From: Chlorogloeopsis fritschii PCC 6912
Lineage (GTDB): Bacteria > Cyanobacteriota > Cyanobacteriia > Cyanobacteriales > Nostocaceae
Length of the DNA: 64,000 nucleotides
Direction of reading: 5' to 3'
Assembly: GCF_000317285.1 (NCBI RefSeq)
Contig: NZ_AJLN01000153.1
Span: 1 to 64,000, forward strand
Part shown: piece by piece, positions 1-8,540 of the stretch
Position numbering within the stretch: position 1 is the first letter of the stretch
Layout: each line of letters opens with the position of its first letter
Position numbers and translations under genes: made by a program
Notes under the pieces: model-generated
The model's input: the letters and a program-made list of their open reading frames with translations, nothing else
Told to the model about the DNA's origin: nothing
Database searches by the model: none

Positions 1-10
1 CGCGCTAGTA

Positions 11-73
11 GGGTGGGCATTGCCTTTAGAAAAGTATATTTTATAACAATTAACTTATAGAGCAATGCCCACC
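11..73. repeat. REP hairpin upstream of the RAYT gene
   Basis: The head GGTGGGCATTGCC and the tail GCAATGCCCACC are inverted copies separated by about 38 nt, so the region can fold into a long-stem hairpin. Two more copies lie just after the transposase gene and others occur through the window. The tail overlaps the first possible ATG of the transposase frame, so residues read from that ATG are REP sequence. Confidence 0.8.
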
Positions 74-94
74 AAAATTCCTTATATTACCCAT

Positions 95-670
95 ATGTCC
101 CAATATCGACGCTCCTATGTGCCAGGAGGAACTTTTTTCTTAACTCTGGTGACTTACTGCCGCACACCTCTATTTTCGGAGCCAGAAAATATCTCTCACT
201 TGCGGACTGCTGTTGCCAAGATTCGGACTGAAAAACCCTTTGAAATTCTTGGAGCAGTCATTTTACCCGACCATATTCATTTTCTTTGGACTTTACCATC
301 TGATGATTCAGATTACTCGCAACGAGTCTCCCGATTAAAAGTGCTATTTACAAGGTTACTACGGGGTAAAAAGTCATTACCTCAAAATGTTTCAGCTTCT
401 CGCCGCAAACATCGAGAAAGTAATGTATGGCAACGTCGGTTTTGGGAACACACTATTTGTAATGAAGCAGATCTGGCAAGGCATTTGGACTATATTCACT
501 ACAATCCAGTTAAGCATGGGTTAGTATCTTGTCCACACCTATGGGAGTATTCCAGTTTTCACAAATGGGTTAAAAAAGGTAAATATCAGGCTGATTGGGC
601 TTGTAGCTGCTGTGGTAAGAAGCCCCCACTCCCTGATTTTGCTCATATGGTATTTGGTGAATCAGGATAA
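95..670 (+). CDS. REP-associated tyrosine transposase (RAYT, IS200-like Y1 family)
   Basis: This is a single-domain HUH/Y1 transposase-like protein of about 191 residues. The family pattern is clear: an N-terminal RRSYVPGGTFFLTLVTYCR, the HUH-like PDHIHFLW motif, and a C-terminal HLDYIHYNPVKHG containing the candidate nucleophilic tyrosine. Proteins of this family bind and nick REP hairpins in single-stranded DNA and are thought to spread them. An in-frame ATG exists ten codons upstream but lies inside the REP tail, so the second ATG (MSQYRRS) is chosen. The gene is bracketed by REP hairpins on both sides, the usual arrangement for RAYTs. It appears intact, with no frameshift. Confidence 0.88.
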   Translation: MSQYRRSYVPGGTFFLTLVTYCRTPLFSEPENISHLRTAVAKIRTEKPFEILGAVILPDHIHFLWTLPSDDSDYSQRVSRLKVLFTRLLRGKKSLPQNVSASRRKHRESNVWQRRFWEHTICNEADLARHLDYIHYNPVKHGLVSCPHLWEYSSFHKWVKKGKYQADWACSCCGKKPPLPDFAHMVFGESG

Positions 671-727
671 GGTGGGCATTGCCCAAGTATGGAAATCTCT
701 TCTATGAACATCACAACAATGCCCACC
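671..727. repeat. REP hairpin, second copy
   Basis: It starts one base after the RAYT stop codon. GGTGGGCATTGCC is answered by CAATGCCCACC, giving an 11-bp stem. The loop sequence (atggaaatctcttctatgaa) is shared with the next copy, so the two form a BIME-like tandem. Confidence 0.8.
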
Positions 728-755
728 TGACTTACGCTCTGCTGAATCAGGAGGA

Positions 756-813
756 GGTGGGCATTGCCCCAAATATGGAAATCTCTTCTATGAACATCAC
801 AGCAATGCCCACC
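756..813. repeat. REP hairpin, third copy
   Basis: Nearly identical to the preceding copy, including its loop, at a repeat distance of 85 bp. The short reading frame across these copies is repeat sequence and is not called as a gene. Confidence 0.8.
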
Positions 814-914
814 CTACGGATTGTTATGGATGGGCAGATTTTTTGTTGGGAAGTTGAGTGAAGGGAGCGATCGCACCAACAAATCAGCTTTAAATTCGGA
901 TGTTGCAATGTGAA

Positions 915-1103
915 GTGAGAAGTTTCTTGTTCCAAATAAGAACATTCTTGTTTCAAGTGAGAAGCTTATTGTTCCAAATGAGAACATTCTCGTTTCAAGT
1001 GAGAAGTTTCTTGTCTCAAATGAGAACATTCTCGTTACAAGTAAGAAGTTTCTCGTTCCAAATGAGAACATTCTCGTTTTAAAGGAGAAGTTTCGAGTTC
1101 AAA
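915..1103. repeat. 21-bp-period tandem array (42-bp higher-order unit)
   Basis: Nine consecutive 21-bp units without indels alternate between two types, gtgagaagtttcttgttcca-like and atgagaacattctcgtttca-like, giving a 42-bp higher-order repeat. Because 21 is a multiple of three, both strands stay open and produce spurious frames. The spacing equals two turns of B-DNA. A second array with the same period lies near 34.2-34.6 kb. Confidence 0.85.
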
Positions 1104-1859
1104 CGGCAATAATTCATTCTTCCTTCGTAAAAATTTCCATTACTCTATGTCGTCTTCTCTCAAACTCTCATCCAAAATTGCTTCAATATCTCGCGTACTT
1201 GATTGATAGTGTGGAAATTACACAACTACAACCGTCCACAAGCTGTTGAGTTTACATTTCACAATAATATTTAAGAATAAATTTATATTTCCAAGAAAAC
1301 TTTTAGATAAAAATATTACTTAATGTCAGGGTAAGCTGTGGCCCTAAATTATTATCGAATTCCAGTCGATACAAGCCACTATTAGCAACCATCCTGACTC
1401 TTTTTGTGTCTGGCAATAATGTCGAAAGATGTGTATTGAAGAATATGTAGTTTTGTACATTTCTTTACCAAATGTAAAAATTACTTTATTTTTCAATTCT
1501 TAAGAATTTTGTTAGAAAGAAATAAGAAAATCTATCTATGGATAGATGAAAGGGAACGTTAGTGATTTACTGCACTTAACTGCCACCTGTCTGGGCGTAA
1601 AGCACCCTAGACAAAATGTAGAAGGTAGTGAAGAACTTATTTAGTCTCTGAGAGGATGTCTGAAAACTTGTTGGTGTTGTATTCAATACTTATAGATCCC
1701 CCTAAATCCCCTTAAGAAGGCGGAAATTACTCAAAGTCTCCCTTTTTTAGGGAGTCTAGGAGGGATGGGGAGAAATATTTAATACTTCTCAGACATCCTC
1801 TGACCATTCTATTGCACTCAGCTCCCAGCTAGCCCTCAAGTATTAGGTTTCATTCACTC
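1104..1859. other. Gene-free interval containing a MITE-like element
   Basis: About 750 bp of mostly AT-rich DNA between the 21-bp array and the GH65 gene. On the minus strand near 1140-1210 a short open stretch ends DESLREDDIE and resembles an antitoxin tail, but a stop lies close upstream and nothing complete is present. Apart from the MITE-like element no other feature was recognised. Confidence 0.5.
1651..1802. mobile_element. MITE-like element with 13-bp perfect terminal inverted repeats
   Basis: AGAGGATGTCTGA at the left end is exactly inverted at the right end (TCAGACATCCTCT), giving a unit of about 152 bp. The inside holds a degenerate palindrome of the ccccctaaatcccc / gggagtctaggaggga type, a widespread class of cyanobacterial non-autonomous repeat. 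It has no coding capacity. I did not see a partner transposase in the window. Confidence 0.65.
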
Positions 1860-4064
1860 ATGTTAGACTTGTCCGTCTATAGCTCTCAACAAAACCAGCA
1901 ACTAATTGACTCTACCGATTGGAACGTTCTAGAAACAGAATTTGACCCCTCTAGGCTACATCATCAAGAAACAGTTTTCACTCTCGGCAACGGGTATTTA
2001 GGAACGCGAGGCACATTCGAGGAAGGCTATCCTCATGATTCTCCAGCAACTATCATTCATGGGGTTTATGATGATGTGGCGATCGCTAGTACCGAACTAG
2101 TTAACTGCCCCAATTGGCTACCGTTTGTGGTGAAAGTAGCAGGGGAACGCTTTCGCATGGACAGTGGAGAAATCTTGCACTACGAACGTCGCCTTGATTT
2201 GCGTTTAGGTATAGTCAGCCGAGATGTACGGTGGCGAAGCCCGGCAGGACACACGGTAGAATTTCATTTTGAGCGGTTTGCCAGTCTAGCAAATCAAAAT
2301 TTTTTGGCAATCAGATGTCAAATTACATCTATAGATTTTGAGGGCGACATTGAGGTAGAAGTTGGATTTCATCCCGAACCGCGCACTCAAGGTGTAAAAC
2401 ATTGGCAGACGTTAAAGCAGGGTGGCTTAGATAATCTGATTTGGCTGCACAGCCAAACTCTCCATTCTGCCATCGAATTTGGCATGGCAGCTAAGTTGAT
2501 AGTAGAAGGTGAAGAAACTGCATCGGTATGCGTGCGTCAAGGTGAACATCATCACTCCACACTGGTAACAACTTTACAAGTAGAACCAGAAAAGACTGTA
2601 ACTTTAGAAAAGATTGTCACCCTCTACACCTCACGGGAAATACCAACTCCTGCCGAAGCAGCATTAATTCGACTAGTTGCTGCACCCAGTTATTCAACTT
2701 TGTTAGCAGCACACATTGCTGCGTGGGAGCGAGTTTGGCAAGACAGTGACGTGGTAATAGAAGGCGATCGCCTCTCGCAGTTGAGCATCCGCTACAATCT
2801 CTTTCAGTTACTTGCGGTTGCACCCCGTTATGACGACAGAGTTAGTATTCCTCCCAAAACCCTTTCTGGGTTTGCCTATAGCGGACATATCTTTTGGGAC
2901 ACGGAAATTTTTATCCTGCCCTTGTTGATCCACACTCAGCCAGCCCTAGCGCGTAACTTGCTTACCTATCGCTACCACACTTTACGGGGGGCGCGACGCA
3001 AAGCCCAAGAAATGGGATATAGAGGAGCAATGTATGCTTGGGAAAGTGCTAGCACTGGTGATGAAGTGACTCCCCGGTGGGTACCAGGGCCAAATGGCGA
3101 ACAAGTTCGGATCTGGTGTGGCGATATTGAGGTACACATCAATACTGATGTGGCTTATGCTGCTTGGCAATACTGGCAAACCACAGGCGATGATGAATGG
3201 ATGCGTGACTGTGGCGCGGAAATAATTTTAGATACGGCGGTTTTCTGGGAAAGTCGGGTAGAGTGGAACCAACAGCGTCACTGCTATGACATTCGCGATA
3301 CAATCGGCCCTGATGAAAACCACGATCGCGTCGATAATAATGCCTTTACCAATGTAATGGTGCAGTGGCACTTGCAAACTGCTTTAGCATTGTGGGATTG
3401 GCTAGTGAAATCCTATCCCGATACTTCAGCACAATTGGCAGAAAAACTTTACCTGCAACCAGAACAGATGGAGTTGTGGGGCGACATTGCCAATCGTCTC
3501 TATGTAAATCAAGATTTGGCAACTGGTTTGATTGAGCAGTTTGAAGGCTTTTTTAACTTAGAAGACGTTAATTTAGCCGACTACGAACCACGTACCAAAT
3601 CAATGCAAGGTTTGCTAGGAGTAGAAGCCACCAGTCAAAAGCAAATTCTCAAGCAGCCGGATGTGTTAATGCTAATGTACTTGCTGCGCGATCGCTTTGA
3701 CCGTAAAACCCTAAAAACCAACTGGGATTATTACAGCCCCCGCACCGATCATAGCTATGGTTCCTCTCTCGGCCCGGCAATTCACGCAATTTTGGCTTGC
3801 GATCTTAACCAACCAGTCGAAGCCTACACTCACTTTATGCGAGCAGCGATGGTAGATTTAGCTGATGTGCGTCGTAACGCCCACGAAGGAATCCACGCCG
3901 CTAGTGCTGGGGGAGTATGGCAAGCAGTCATCTTTGGCTTTGCTGGTGTGCGGATGACAAACTTTGGCCCCATCGCTTGTCCAAACCTTCCTCCTAACTG
4001 GACACGCCTAAAATTTCGGTTAAAATGGCGCGACGAGTGGCATGAGTTTGATTTGACTGCGTAA
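1860..4064 (+). CDS. Glycoside hydrolase family 65 protein (disaccharide phosphorylase/hydrolase type)
   Basis: The 734-residue protein has the family layout: an N-terminal beta-sandwich opening with HQETVFTLGNGYLGTRG, a central alpha/alpha-barrel, and a C-terminal segment. The family's general acid glutamate is visible in IGPDENHDRVDNNAFTN (E486), and SAGGVWQAVIFGFAGVRM near residue 680 matches the phosphate/sugar-loop region. GH65 enzymes act on alpha-glucosides such as maltose, trehalose or kojibiose, usually by phosphorolysis; the exact substrate cannot be read from sequence. It is probably cytosolic, since no signal peptide is seen. It stands alone, with repeats on both sides. The start ATG has only a weak ribosome binding site but fits the family length. 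Confidence 0.88.
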   Translation: MLDLSVYSSQQNQQLIDSTDWNVLETEFDPSRLHHQETVFTLGNGYLGTRGTFEEGYPHDSPATIIHGVYDDVAIASTELVNCPNWLPFVVKVAGERFRMDSGEILHYERRLDLRLGIVSRDVRWRSPAGHTVEFHFERFASLANQNFLAIRCQITSIDFEGDIEVEVGFHPEPRTQGVKHWQTLKQGGLDNLIWLHSQTLHSAIEFGMAAKLIVEGEETASVCVRQGEHHHSTLVTTLQVEPEKTVTLEKIVTLYTSREIPTPAEAALIRLVAAPSYSTLLAAHIAAWERVWQDSDVVIEGDRLSQLSIRYNLFQLLAVAPRYDDRVSIPPKTLSGFAYSGHIFWDTEIFILPLLIHTQPALARNLLTYRYHTLRGARRKAQEMGYRGAMYAWESASTGDEVTPRWVPGPNGEQVRIWCGDIEVHINTDVAYAAWQYWQTTGDDEWMRDCGAEIILDTAVFWESRVEWNQQRHCYDIRDTIGPDENHDRVDNNAFTNVMVQWHLQTALALWDWLVKSYPDTSAQLAEKLYLQPEQMELWGDIANRLYVNQDLATGLIEQFEGFFNLEDVNLADYEPRTKSMQGLLGVEATSQKQILKQPDVLMLMYLLRDRFDRKTLKTNWDYYSPRTDHSYGSSLGPAIHAILACDLNQPVEAYTHFMRAAMVDLADVRRNAHEGIHAASAGGVWQAVIFGFAGVRMTNFGPIACPNLPPNWTRLKFRLKWRDEWHEFDLTA

Positions 4065-4102
4065 TAGCAGTAGATGTTAAGACGCAAAGAGGGAGCAGGG
4101 AA

Positions 4103-4127
4103 TAGGGGCTAGGGGCTAGGGGCTAGG
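4103..4127. repeat. Heptanucleotide STRR (taggggc)
   Basis: Three and a half tandem copies of a 7-bp unit (ggggcta). The same class recurs between genes near 9200, 11093, 17130, 22130, 22240 and 28845. Confidence 0.7.
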
Positions 4128-4179
4128 AAGAGGAGGGGAGAGTGGGAAAATTCTTCTCCTTGTCCCCTTGTCCAAGTCT

Positions 4180-4305
4180 TCCCTTCTGCCTCCTGCCACG
4201 CCAGTCGCCCCAAGTTGGGTAACCCTTTCGCCAGTCACCTGCGGAGGGAAACCCTCCCGCAGTGCTGGCTCACCACGGCGCTGGCTCCTCTGCCTCCTGC
4301 CGTCT
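4180..4305. repeat. Dispersed repeat shared with the 28.7-kb interval
   Basis: Sequence built around ccacgccagtcgcccca and cacggcgctggctcctct lies here. Its reverse complement (gaggagccagcgccgtg ... ggggcgactggcgtgg) recurs at about 28698-28755. It fills the gap between the GH65 and HEAT-repeat genes and has no coding signal. Confidence 0.6.
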
Positions 4306-4313
4306 GACTTCTT

Positions 4314-5072
4314 TTAAAACCACCCTTCTTGTTCCAGAGTTTCAATCAACTGCAATCCACGCGGATCGCCTACTCCCAAAATTGCAGTTTTAGCATCTTC
4401 TCGCACGCCTAAATCTTGATCTTCGGCAAAGGCTTGAATCAAAGCATCAACGGCTGTCGCATAGACGACATTTGAAGGTAGTTCGCGGCATAATTGTCCG
4501 ATCGCCCAAGCACTGTTACTCCGCACTGCTGCGATCGGATCTTGTACTAAGGCTTCAATTAACGGTGGTATTGCCCCAACCACGGCTTCGTAACCAACTT
4601 CTGCCATTTGTGCTAAGGAACTAGCAGCCCACAAACGCACTGCCGGAACATCAGTTCTTAAAGCATCTGCTAGAGGTGCTAAACAGCGGCGATCGCGGCA
4701 GTTACCCAATGCCCAAACAACGCCTTTGCGCACATATCCATTCCAATCTCGTCCCAATTGGGCAATCAATGGCTCTACTGCATCTGAGCTGGGATTACGT
4801 CCAAGTCCATAGGCTGCACTTACCCGCACTAAAGGACAAGTATCAGTTAATAGGCGAATCAGATGGGGGATAGCACGTTCATCTTCTATGTCGCAGAAAG
4901 CACGCGCTGCTAGCATCCTCTGCTGCGGCTGAGAATGCTCTAATAGCGGTAGCATTTCCTCTGGATCGGGCTTTGGCACTTCTGACTCTGCGGTCAGCGG
5001 CTCCATTTGATCTAAAGGACTTTCTAACTCCGCTTCAGCATCGAGTAGGCTAAGGTCGTCTTCGTCGTACAT
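4314..5072 (-). CDS. HEAT-repeat protein (PBS-lyase-like HEAT repeats)
   Basis: A protein of 252 residues with an acidic N-terminus (first about 40 residues) followed by roughly five to six helical repeats. Recognisable repeat cores include AIPHLIRLLTDTCPLVRVSAAYGLG, AVEPLIAQLGRDWNGYVRKGVVWALG and AIPPLIEALVQDPIAAVRSNSAWAIG (each shown only in part of its span). Such repeats form scaffolds; cyanobacterial relatives include phycobilin lyase subunits, but also many proteins unrelated to pigments, and no lyase-specific feature is seen. It is convergent with the GH65 gene and is preceded by about 250 bp of repeat-rich DNA. Substrate or partner unknown. Confidence 0.8.
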   Translation of the reverse strand: MYDEDDLSLLDAEAELESPLDQMEPLTAESEVPKPDPEEMLPLLEHSQPQQRMLAARAFCDIEDERAIPHLIRLLTDTCPLVRVSAAYGLGRNPSSDAVEPLIAQLGRDWNGYVRKGVVWALGNCRDRRCLAPLADALRTDVPAVRLWAASSLAQMAEVGYEAVVGAIPPLIEALVQDPIAAVRSNSAWAIGQLCRELPSNVVYATAVDALIQAFAEDQDLGVREDAKTAILGVGDPRGLQLIETLEQEGWF

Positions 5073-5324
5073 ACATCAAAAGTACCATTACCTACTGCCA
5101 CTTACCACACCATTTTTTAATTTTGGATCGTGGCAGTAAAAATTACTTAAGTAAAGGGGTTAGTAGGTGCGGGTTTTGTTGATGATGTTTGGGTTAAAAC
5201 CGACAATTTATCTTTTAAACCCGCCCGTACAGTGGTTGGTTGTTCTCCTGGTACCCCTGGTGCTCTCTTGTCTCCTTGTCTCCCACTCTCCCCTCATAAA
5301 ATTCATGCTGGAAGTATACAACAC

Positions 5325-5882
5325 CTATGCTTGTGGATACAGAGGTTTTAGCATCCAAAAAGATTGGGTTTGATAACCCAACTGATTATAAAGATTTAAG
5401 GCAGCTTGATTGGATGGAAAAACTTGTAACCCAATTTGGCGATCGCCTCTGTTTTTTGCCCATGCTTCTGCATAGTGCATCAAAGCTGTACCTATACCTC
5501 GTCGCCGATATTCTGGTACAACATACAGTAAAAAGATATGAGCGTGGCGATCGCCCGTAACTTGGTCGATGGCATTTCCCATCCACAAGCAACCGACAAG
5601 AACAGTAGAGGAGCGGGAGAGTGGGAGATTGGAAGAAATATCCTCATCTTTGTTCCCTTGTCCCCGCCTCTGGTTGTCCTCTTCCTCTACCCACCACAAA
5701 GGGGTATTGTCAGAGAGATATTGTTCAACGGTGTGCGCCAGATGGGAAAAATCCTGAGTGGGAAACATATCCTGGTAAGTCAGGTGCATGAACCTGAGCA
5801 GCATTGCCCGATCCTTAATAGAACCACGCTTAATGCTGTATCCCGGTAGTAATTCCTCAGCCAAAGTAATATCTACGCTCAC
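5325..5882 (-). CDS. GNAT-family N-acetyltransferase with an in-frame insert
   Basis: 185 residues from a GTG start. The acetyl-CoA binding signature is VVPEYRRRGIGTALMHYAEA, followed by IGLQVFPSNQAALNLYNQLGY, the usual C-terminal GNAT strand-helix pattern. The substrate is unknown. Residues about 66-93 are rich in E, N, Q, R and S and do not look like GNAT core. They are encoded by DNA (about 5604-5687) that resembles the ctcccact/cttgtccc filler found between genes here, and appear to be inserted between two strands while keeping the frame. No clear ribosome binding site precedes the GTG. Confidence 0.78.
   Translation of the reverse strand: MSVDITLAEELLPGYSIKRGSIKDRAMLLRFMHLTYQDMFPTQDFSHLAHTVEQYLSDNTPLWWVEEEDNQRRGQGNKDEDISSNLPLSRSSTVLVGCLWMGNAIDQVTGDRHAHIFLLYVVPEYRRRGIGTALMHYAEAWAKNRGDRQIGLQVFPSNQAALNLYNQLGYQTQSFWMLKPLYPQA
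5604..5687. repeat. Intergenic-type filler sequence inside the GNAT gene
   Basis: The run ggagcgggagagtgggagat ... cccttgtccccgcctctgg resembles the gagtgggagaa / cttgtcccct filler seen near 4135-4175, 5270-5295 and 22170-22240. Here it is read in frame and adds about 28 residues. Confidence 0.5.
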
Positions 5883-5902
5883 TAGTATTTTTTATGACAA
5901 CT

Positions 5903-6094
5903 TCAAAAAAGTAGAGGAGCAGAAGACGATACGGAAAGATGAGTAGACACAGAGGAAAAGCTCTCTACATCTTCAACGGGTGCAGGCGCTGCCATATCTG
6001 AAGGCAAAAAGATGCGAGCGCTAACTGCCACTAAGGCAAGTAAAAAAATCACTACTACAAGTAGTGGTGCAATATACTGACGAAATATAGCCAT
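5903..6094 (-). CDS. Small single-pass membrane protein
   Basis: 63 residues: a short N-terminus, one strongly hydrophobic segment (about residues 8-28, IAPLLVVVIFLLALVAVSAR) and a polar tail with FLPSDMAAPAPVE. From memory, small proteins with this FRQYIAPLL ... LPSDMA pattern are conserved in cyanobacteria, but their function is not known to me. The serine-rich last 20 residues look less conserved. It is transcribed in the same direction as the GNAT gene and may be separate. Confidence 0.7.
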   Translation of the reverse strand: MAIFRQYIAPLLVVVIFLLALVAVSARIFLPSDMAAPAPVEDVESFSSVSTHLSVSSSAPLLF

Positions 6095-6251
6095 GTTGAA
6101 TGCAAGGTTAGCTTTCTGAGAATTAGCTAAAGATTTGTTAATTTAACTGGAATATATTTTAGCGGTGTTCGGGGGTTAATGGGAGGAAAACTAGATGCTA
6201 AGGTGGGCGATCGCTAACCTTAGCATCAATTAAAGTCAGTGTTTTGGGCTT

Positions 6252-8468
6252 TTACCGGAGCGCGATCGTGATTGTCTTATTTTGCAGATCGATGACCAGC
6301 GATTCACCAACCTGTCCGTTGCTATTTAACATCACAGCTGTATTATCCAACAAAGTATTACCTAAAACGGCTTCTTTTGGCTGGCTCGGCTGTACAAAGG
6401 CTCCACTGCCCCGTACTGTTGTGGCCATAACCTTTACCCCTGCGGCTTCTGTCAACTCGCCAACCGACATTGGTAACCCAGGAGAGTTTGGCCGCCAGTA
6501 GGTGTACCACCAATTCATCGACCAGCTGTAGCTCCAACTCGACTGATTGCCATTGGCTTTGAGTAAAATCTGGTTGAATCGCAGATCGTGATCGGCACGA
6601 GGTACCATAATACCGCCTGGATTGGGTCGGTATTCAAAGCGGTCAATCTCGGTGTTCCAATCGGGACTGTGAGAAATCAGATTTAGCCCGTCGAGACGAA
6701 CGGTATTAATGCCGGAATTGTACATCCGCAGGTTAATCCGGATGAAGCATTCGTTTCCAGCACCGATAAATTCCGGTTCGACGCTAATTTCATACCAGAC
6801 TCGCGAGGTTGCTTCTAGGGCACGACGGCAATTGATCCGCCCGAATCCAAATTCATCATCTCGCCCAACCGGGCCAAGATCGTCAACCGTCAACTTGATA
6901 ATGTCTTCTACTTCCCAAGACCGCAGATCCGGATCTACAGAGAGAATCAGCCCCATCAAACCCGCAACGTGGGGAGTCGCGGATGAGGTACCATTAAAAT
7001 CGGGAATATAGTTACCGCCTCCATAGCCGCCAGTTCCCATGATATCTGTGGTATAAATCTTAACGCCAGGGGCGACTACGTCTACTTCGGGGCCATAGTT
7101 GGAACCCCACCAATATTCACCGTCTAAGCTAGTTTTACTCTTGCGCTGATCCCATTGGTTGCTGGCACCTACTGCCATCAAACCCGGAATGGTGGGGGAG
7201 AGATTAGCGGGGTAAGCAACTCCATACACGTCATTATTGGCGGTAGCAATGGCGATGGGACAACCCTTACCGCCCCGTCCGTCTGTCTGGGCATATTTGA
7301 AGGCATTAGTAATGACTGTGCTGGGGGAACCGCCTCCCCAAGAGTTGGAGAGTACGTCTGCACCTCGGTTGACGGCGGTGCGCACACCGTCTGCAATAAT
7401 GGCGTCACTAGTATACCAACCCCCTCCTACTCCATAGGCAATGCGGATGGGGAGAACCTGACAATCAGGGGCAACACCCGCTCCACCTAAATTGTTGTTT
7501 GCCTTGGCGGCTGCTATACCTGCACAGGAAGTACCATGTCCGTCTCTAGGTAAAGGAGAGGGATCGTCGCGGCGATAAACTGCGTCGTAACCTGGCTGTT
7601 TATACACGATGTCTTCGTGATGGATATCGCAACCTTCATCAATGATGGCAATAGAAATGCTGGGACTGCCCATTGAAATATCAAATGCTTCTGGAGCTTT
7701 AATCTTTATCAATCCCCATTGGTAGACAAATCCAGGATCGGTGGGTGGGGCAGTGGGTAAAGGTCTTGTGGCTGTCTCTGGTTTTTGTTGTACTTCTTTT
7801 GCGGTAACTCCAGCCGATTGCGATGCTAGATCGCGGCGGGATAGAACCGCACTTCCATAACCGTTTCCTGCTCCTAGACGAGGAGCCAAACGGACGAAAT
7901 TGGGTTGAGCGTATTCTACTAAGTTGCTTTCGTGTAATTTGTTGGCAATTGCCACAGTTTGTTGACTATTCGGGGCTGTCACTAAGTCAGTACCCGGTTC
8001 TGGATAGTTGGATTGGCGGATTTCTAGATTGTTTTCCCGTAAAAGCTGCTGCTTTAATTCTTCTTGGACATTCGCTTTAAACTTCACTAGAATTTCCCCA
8101 ACTGGGATTAGTCCTTCAGTAACAGGGGCTTGAGGAACTTCGTAAACAGGTGGCCCCACCGTGAGTTCGGGCTGGGTGTTAACGAAAGAATTTACAGTTT
8201 CGATTGGGGGCGCGATCGCTGTTGTGCGAGGTGTAGGCGTTTCGGCAACCTTTACAACCATCAGGTCGTAATCTGGAATTTCAAAAACTTCACCTACTGA
8301 GGTGACAGCAGACAGAGCCTGAGCTAGGTTGGCAGTTTGCATTCTTGCTTCACCATTATGAGCTTCTGTCCGAACCGCAACAAAATGATGTGAAGGTGTG
8401 AGCGGAATTCTTTTACCATCTGCATAGTAAAACTGCTCAACATTAGCTGTACTAACTTGGTCTGTCAT
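6252..8468 (-). CDS. Subtilisin-family (S8) serine protease
   Basis: 738 residues. The catalytic triad is complete: Asp in IAIIDEGCDIHHED (D277), His in DGHGTSCAGIAAAKA (H311) and Ser in NGTSSATPHVAGLM (S495). The oxyanion Asn region ATANNDVYG is also present. Residues about 120-195 (ILVKFKANVQEEL ... VEYAQPNFVRLAP) look like a propeptide of the fervidolysin type. The last 170 residues form a beta-rich C-terminal domain. No signal peptide is seen, so export, if any, is not Sec type. The start is the second in-frame ATG (MTDQVST), preceded by GGGAGA at good spacing; the first ATG, five codons upstream, overlaps that site. A 7-bp hairpin lies about 55 bp upstream. Confidence 0.9.
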   Translation of the reverse strand: MTDQVSTANVEQFYYADGKRIPLTPSHHFVAVRTEAHNGEARMQTANLAQALSAVTSVGEVFEIPDYDLMVVKVAETPTPRTTAIAPPIETVNSFVNTQPELTVGPPVYEVPQAPVTEGLIPVGEILVKFKANVQEELKQQLLRENNLEIRQSNYPEPGTDLVTAPNSQQTVAIANKLHESNLVEYAQPNFVRLAPRLGAGNGYGSAVLSRRDLASQSAGVTAKEVQQKPETATRPLPTAPPTDPGFVYQWGLIKIKAPEAFDISMGSPSISIAIIDEGCDIHHEDIVYKQPGYDAVYRRDDPSPLPRDGHGTSCAGIAAAKANNNLGGAGVAPDCQVLPIRIAYGVGGGWYTSDAIIADGVRTAVNRGADVLSNSWGGGSPSTVITNAFKYAQTDGRGGKGCPIAIATANNDVYGVAYPANLSPTIPGLMAVGASNQWDQRKSKTSLDGEYWWGSNYGPEVDVVAPGVKIYTTDIMGTGGYGGGNYIPDFNGTSSATPHVAGLMGLILSVDPDLRSWEVEDIIKLTVDDLGPVGRDDEFGFGRINCRRALEATSRVWYEISVEPEFIGAGNECFIRINLRMYNSGINTVRLDGLNLISHSPDWNTEIDRFEYRPNPGGIMVPRADHDLRFNQILLKANGNQSSWSYSWSMNWWYTYWRPNSPGLPMSVGELTEAAGVKVMATTVRGSGAFVQPSQPKEAVLGNTLLDNTAVMLNSNGQVGESLVIDLQNKTITIALR

Positions 8469-8522
8469 AATAATTTCTCCCATTAGTTAATCCAAATCTC
8501 TACCCTATGCATCATCATTTGT

Positions 8523-8540
8523 CTGAAGTTTTCACTTCAG
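8523..8540. promoter_or_regulatory. Short inverted repeat upstream of the subtilase
   Basis: CTGAAGT-TTTC-ACTTCAG is a perfect 7-bp stem with a 4-nt loop in the likely leader of the protease gene. It could be an operator or an mRNA hairpin; no function is claimed. Confidence 0.4.

Noticed and set aside
814-1082. Open frames on both strands across the 21-bp array
   Set aside because: They exist because the period is a multiple of three; the peptides are simple heptad repeats with no start signal or family resemblance.
915-1103. CRISPR array
   Set aside because: There are no unique spacers; adjacent units are all related and the period is 21 bp. The same holds for 34209-34633.
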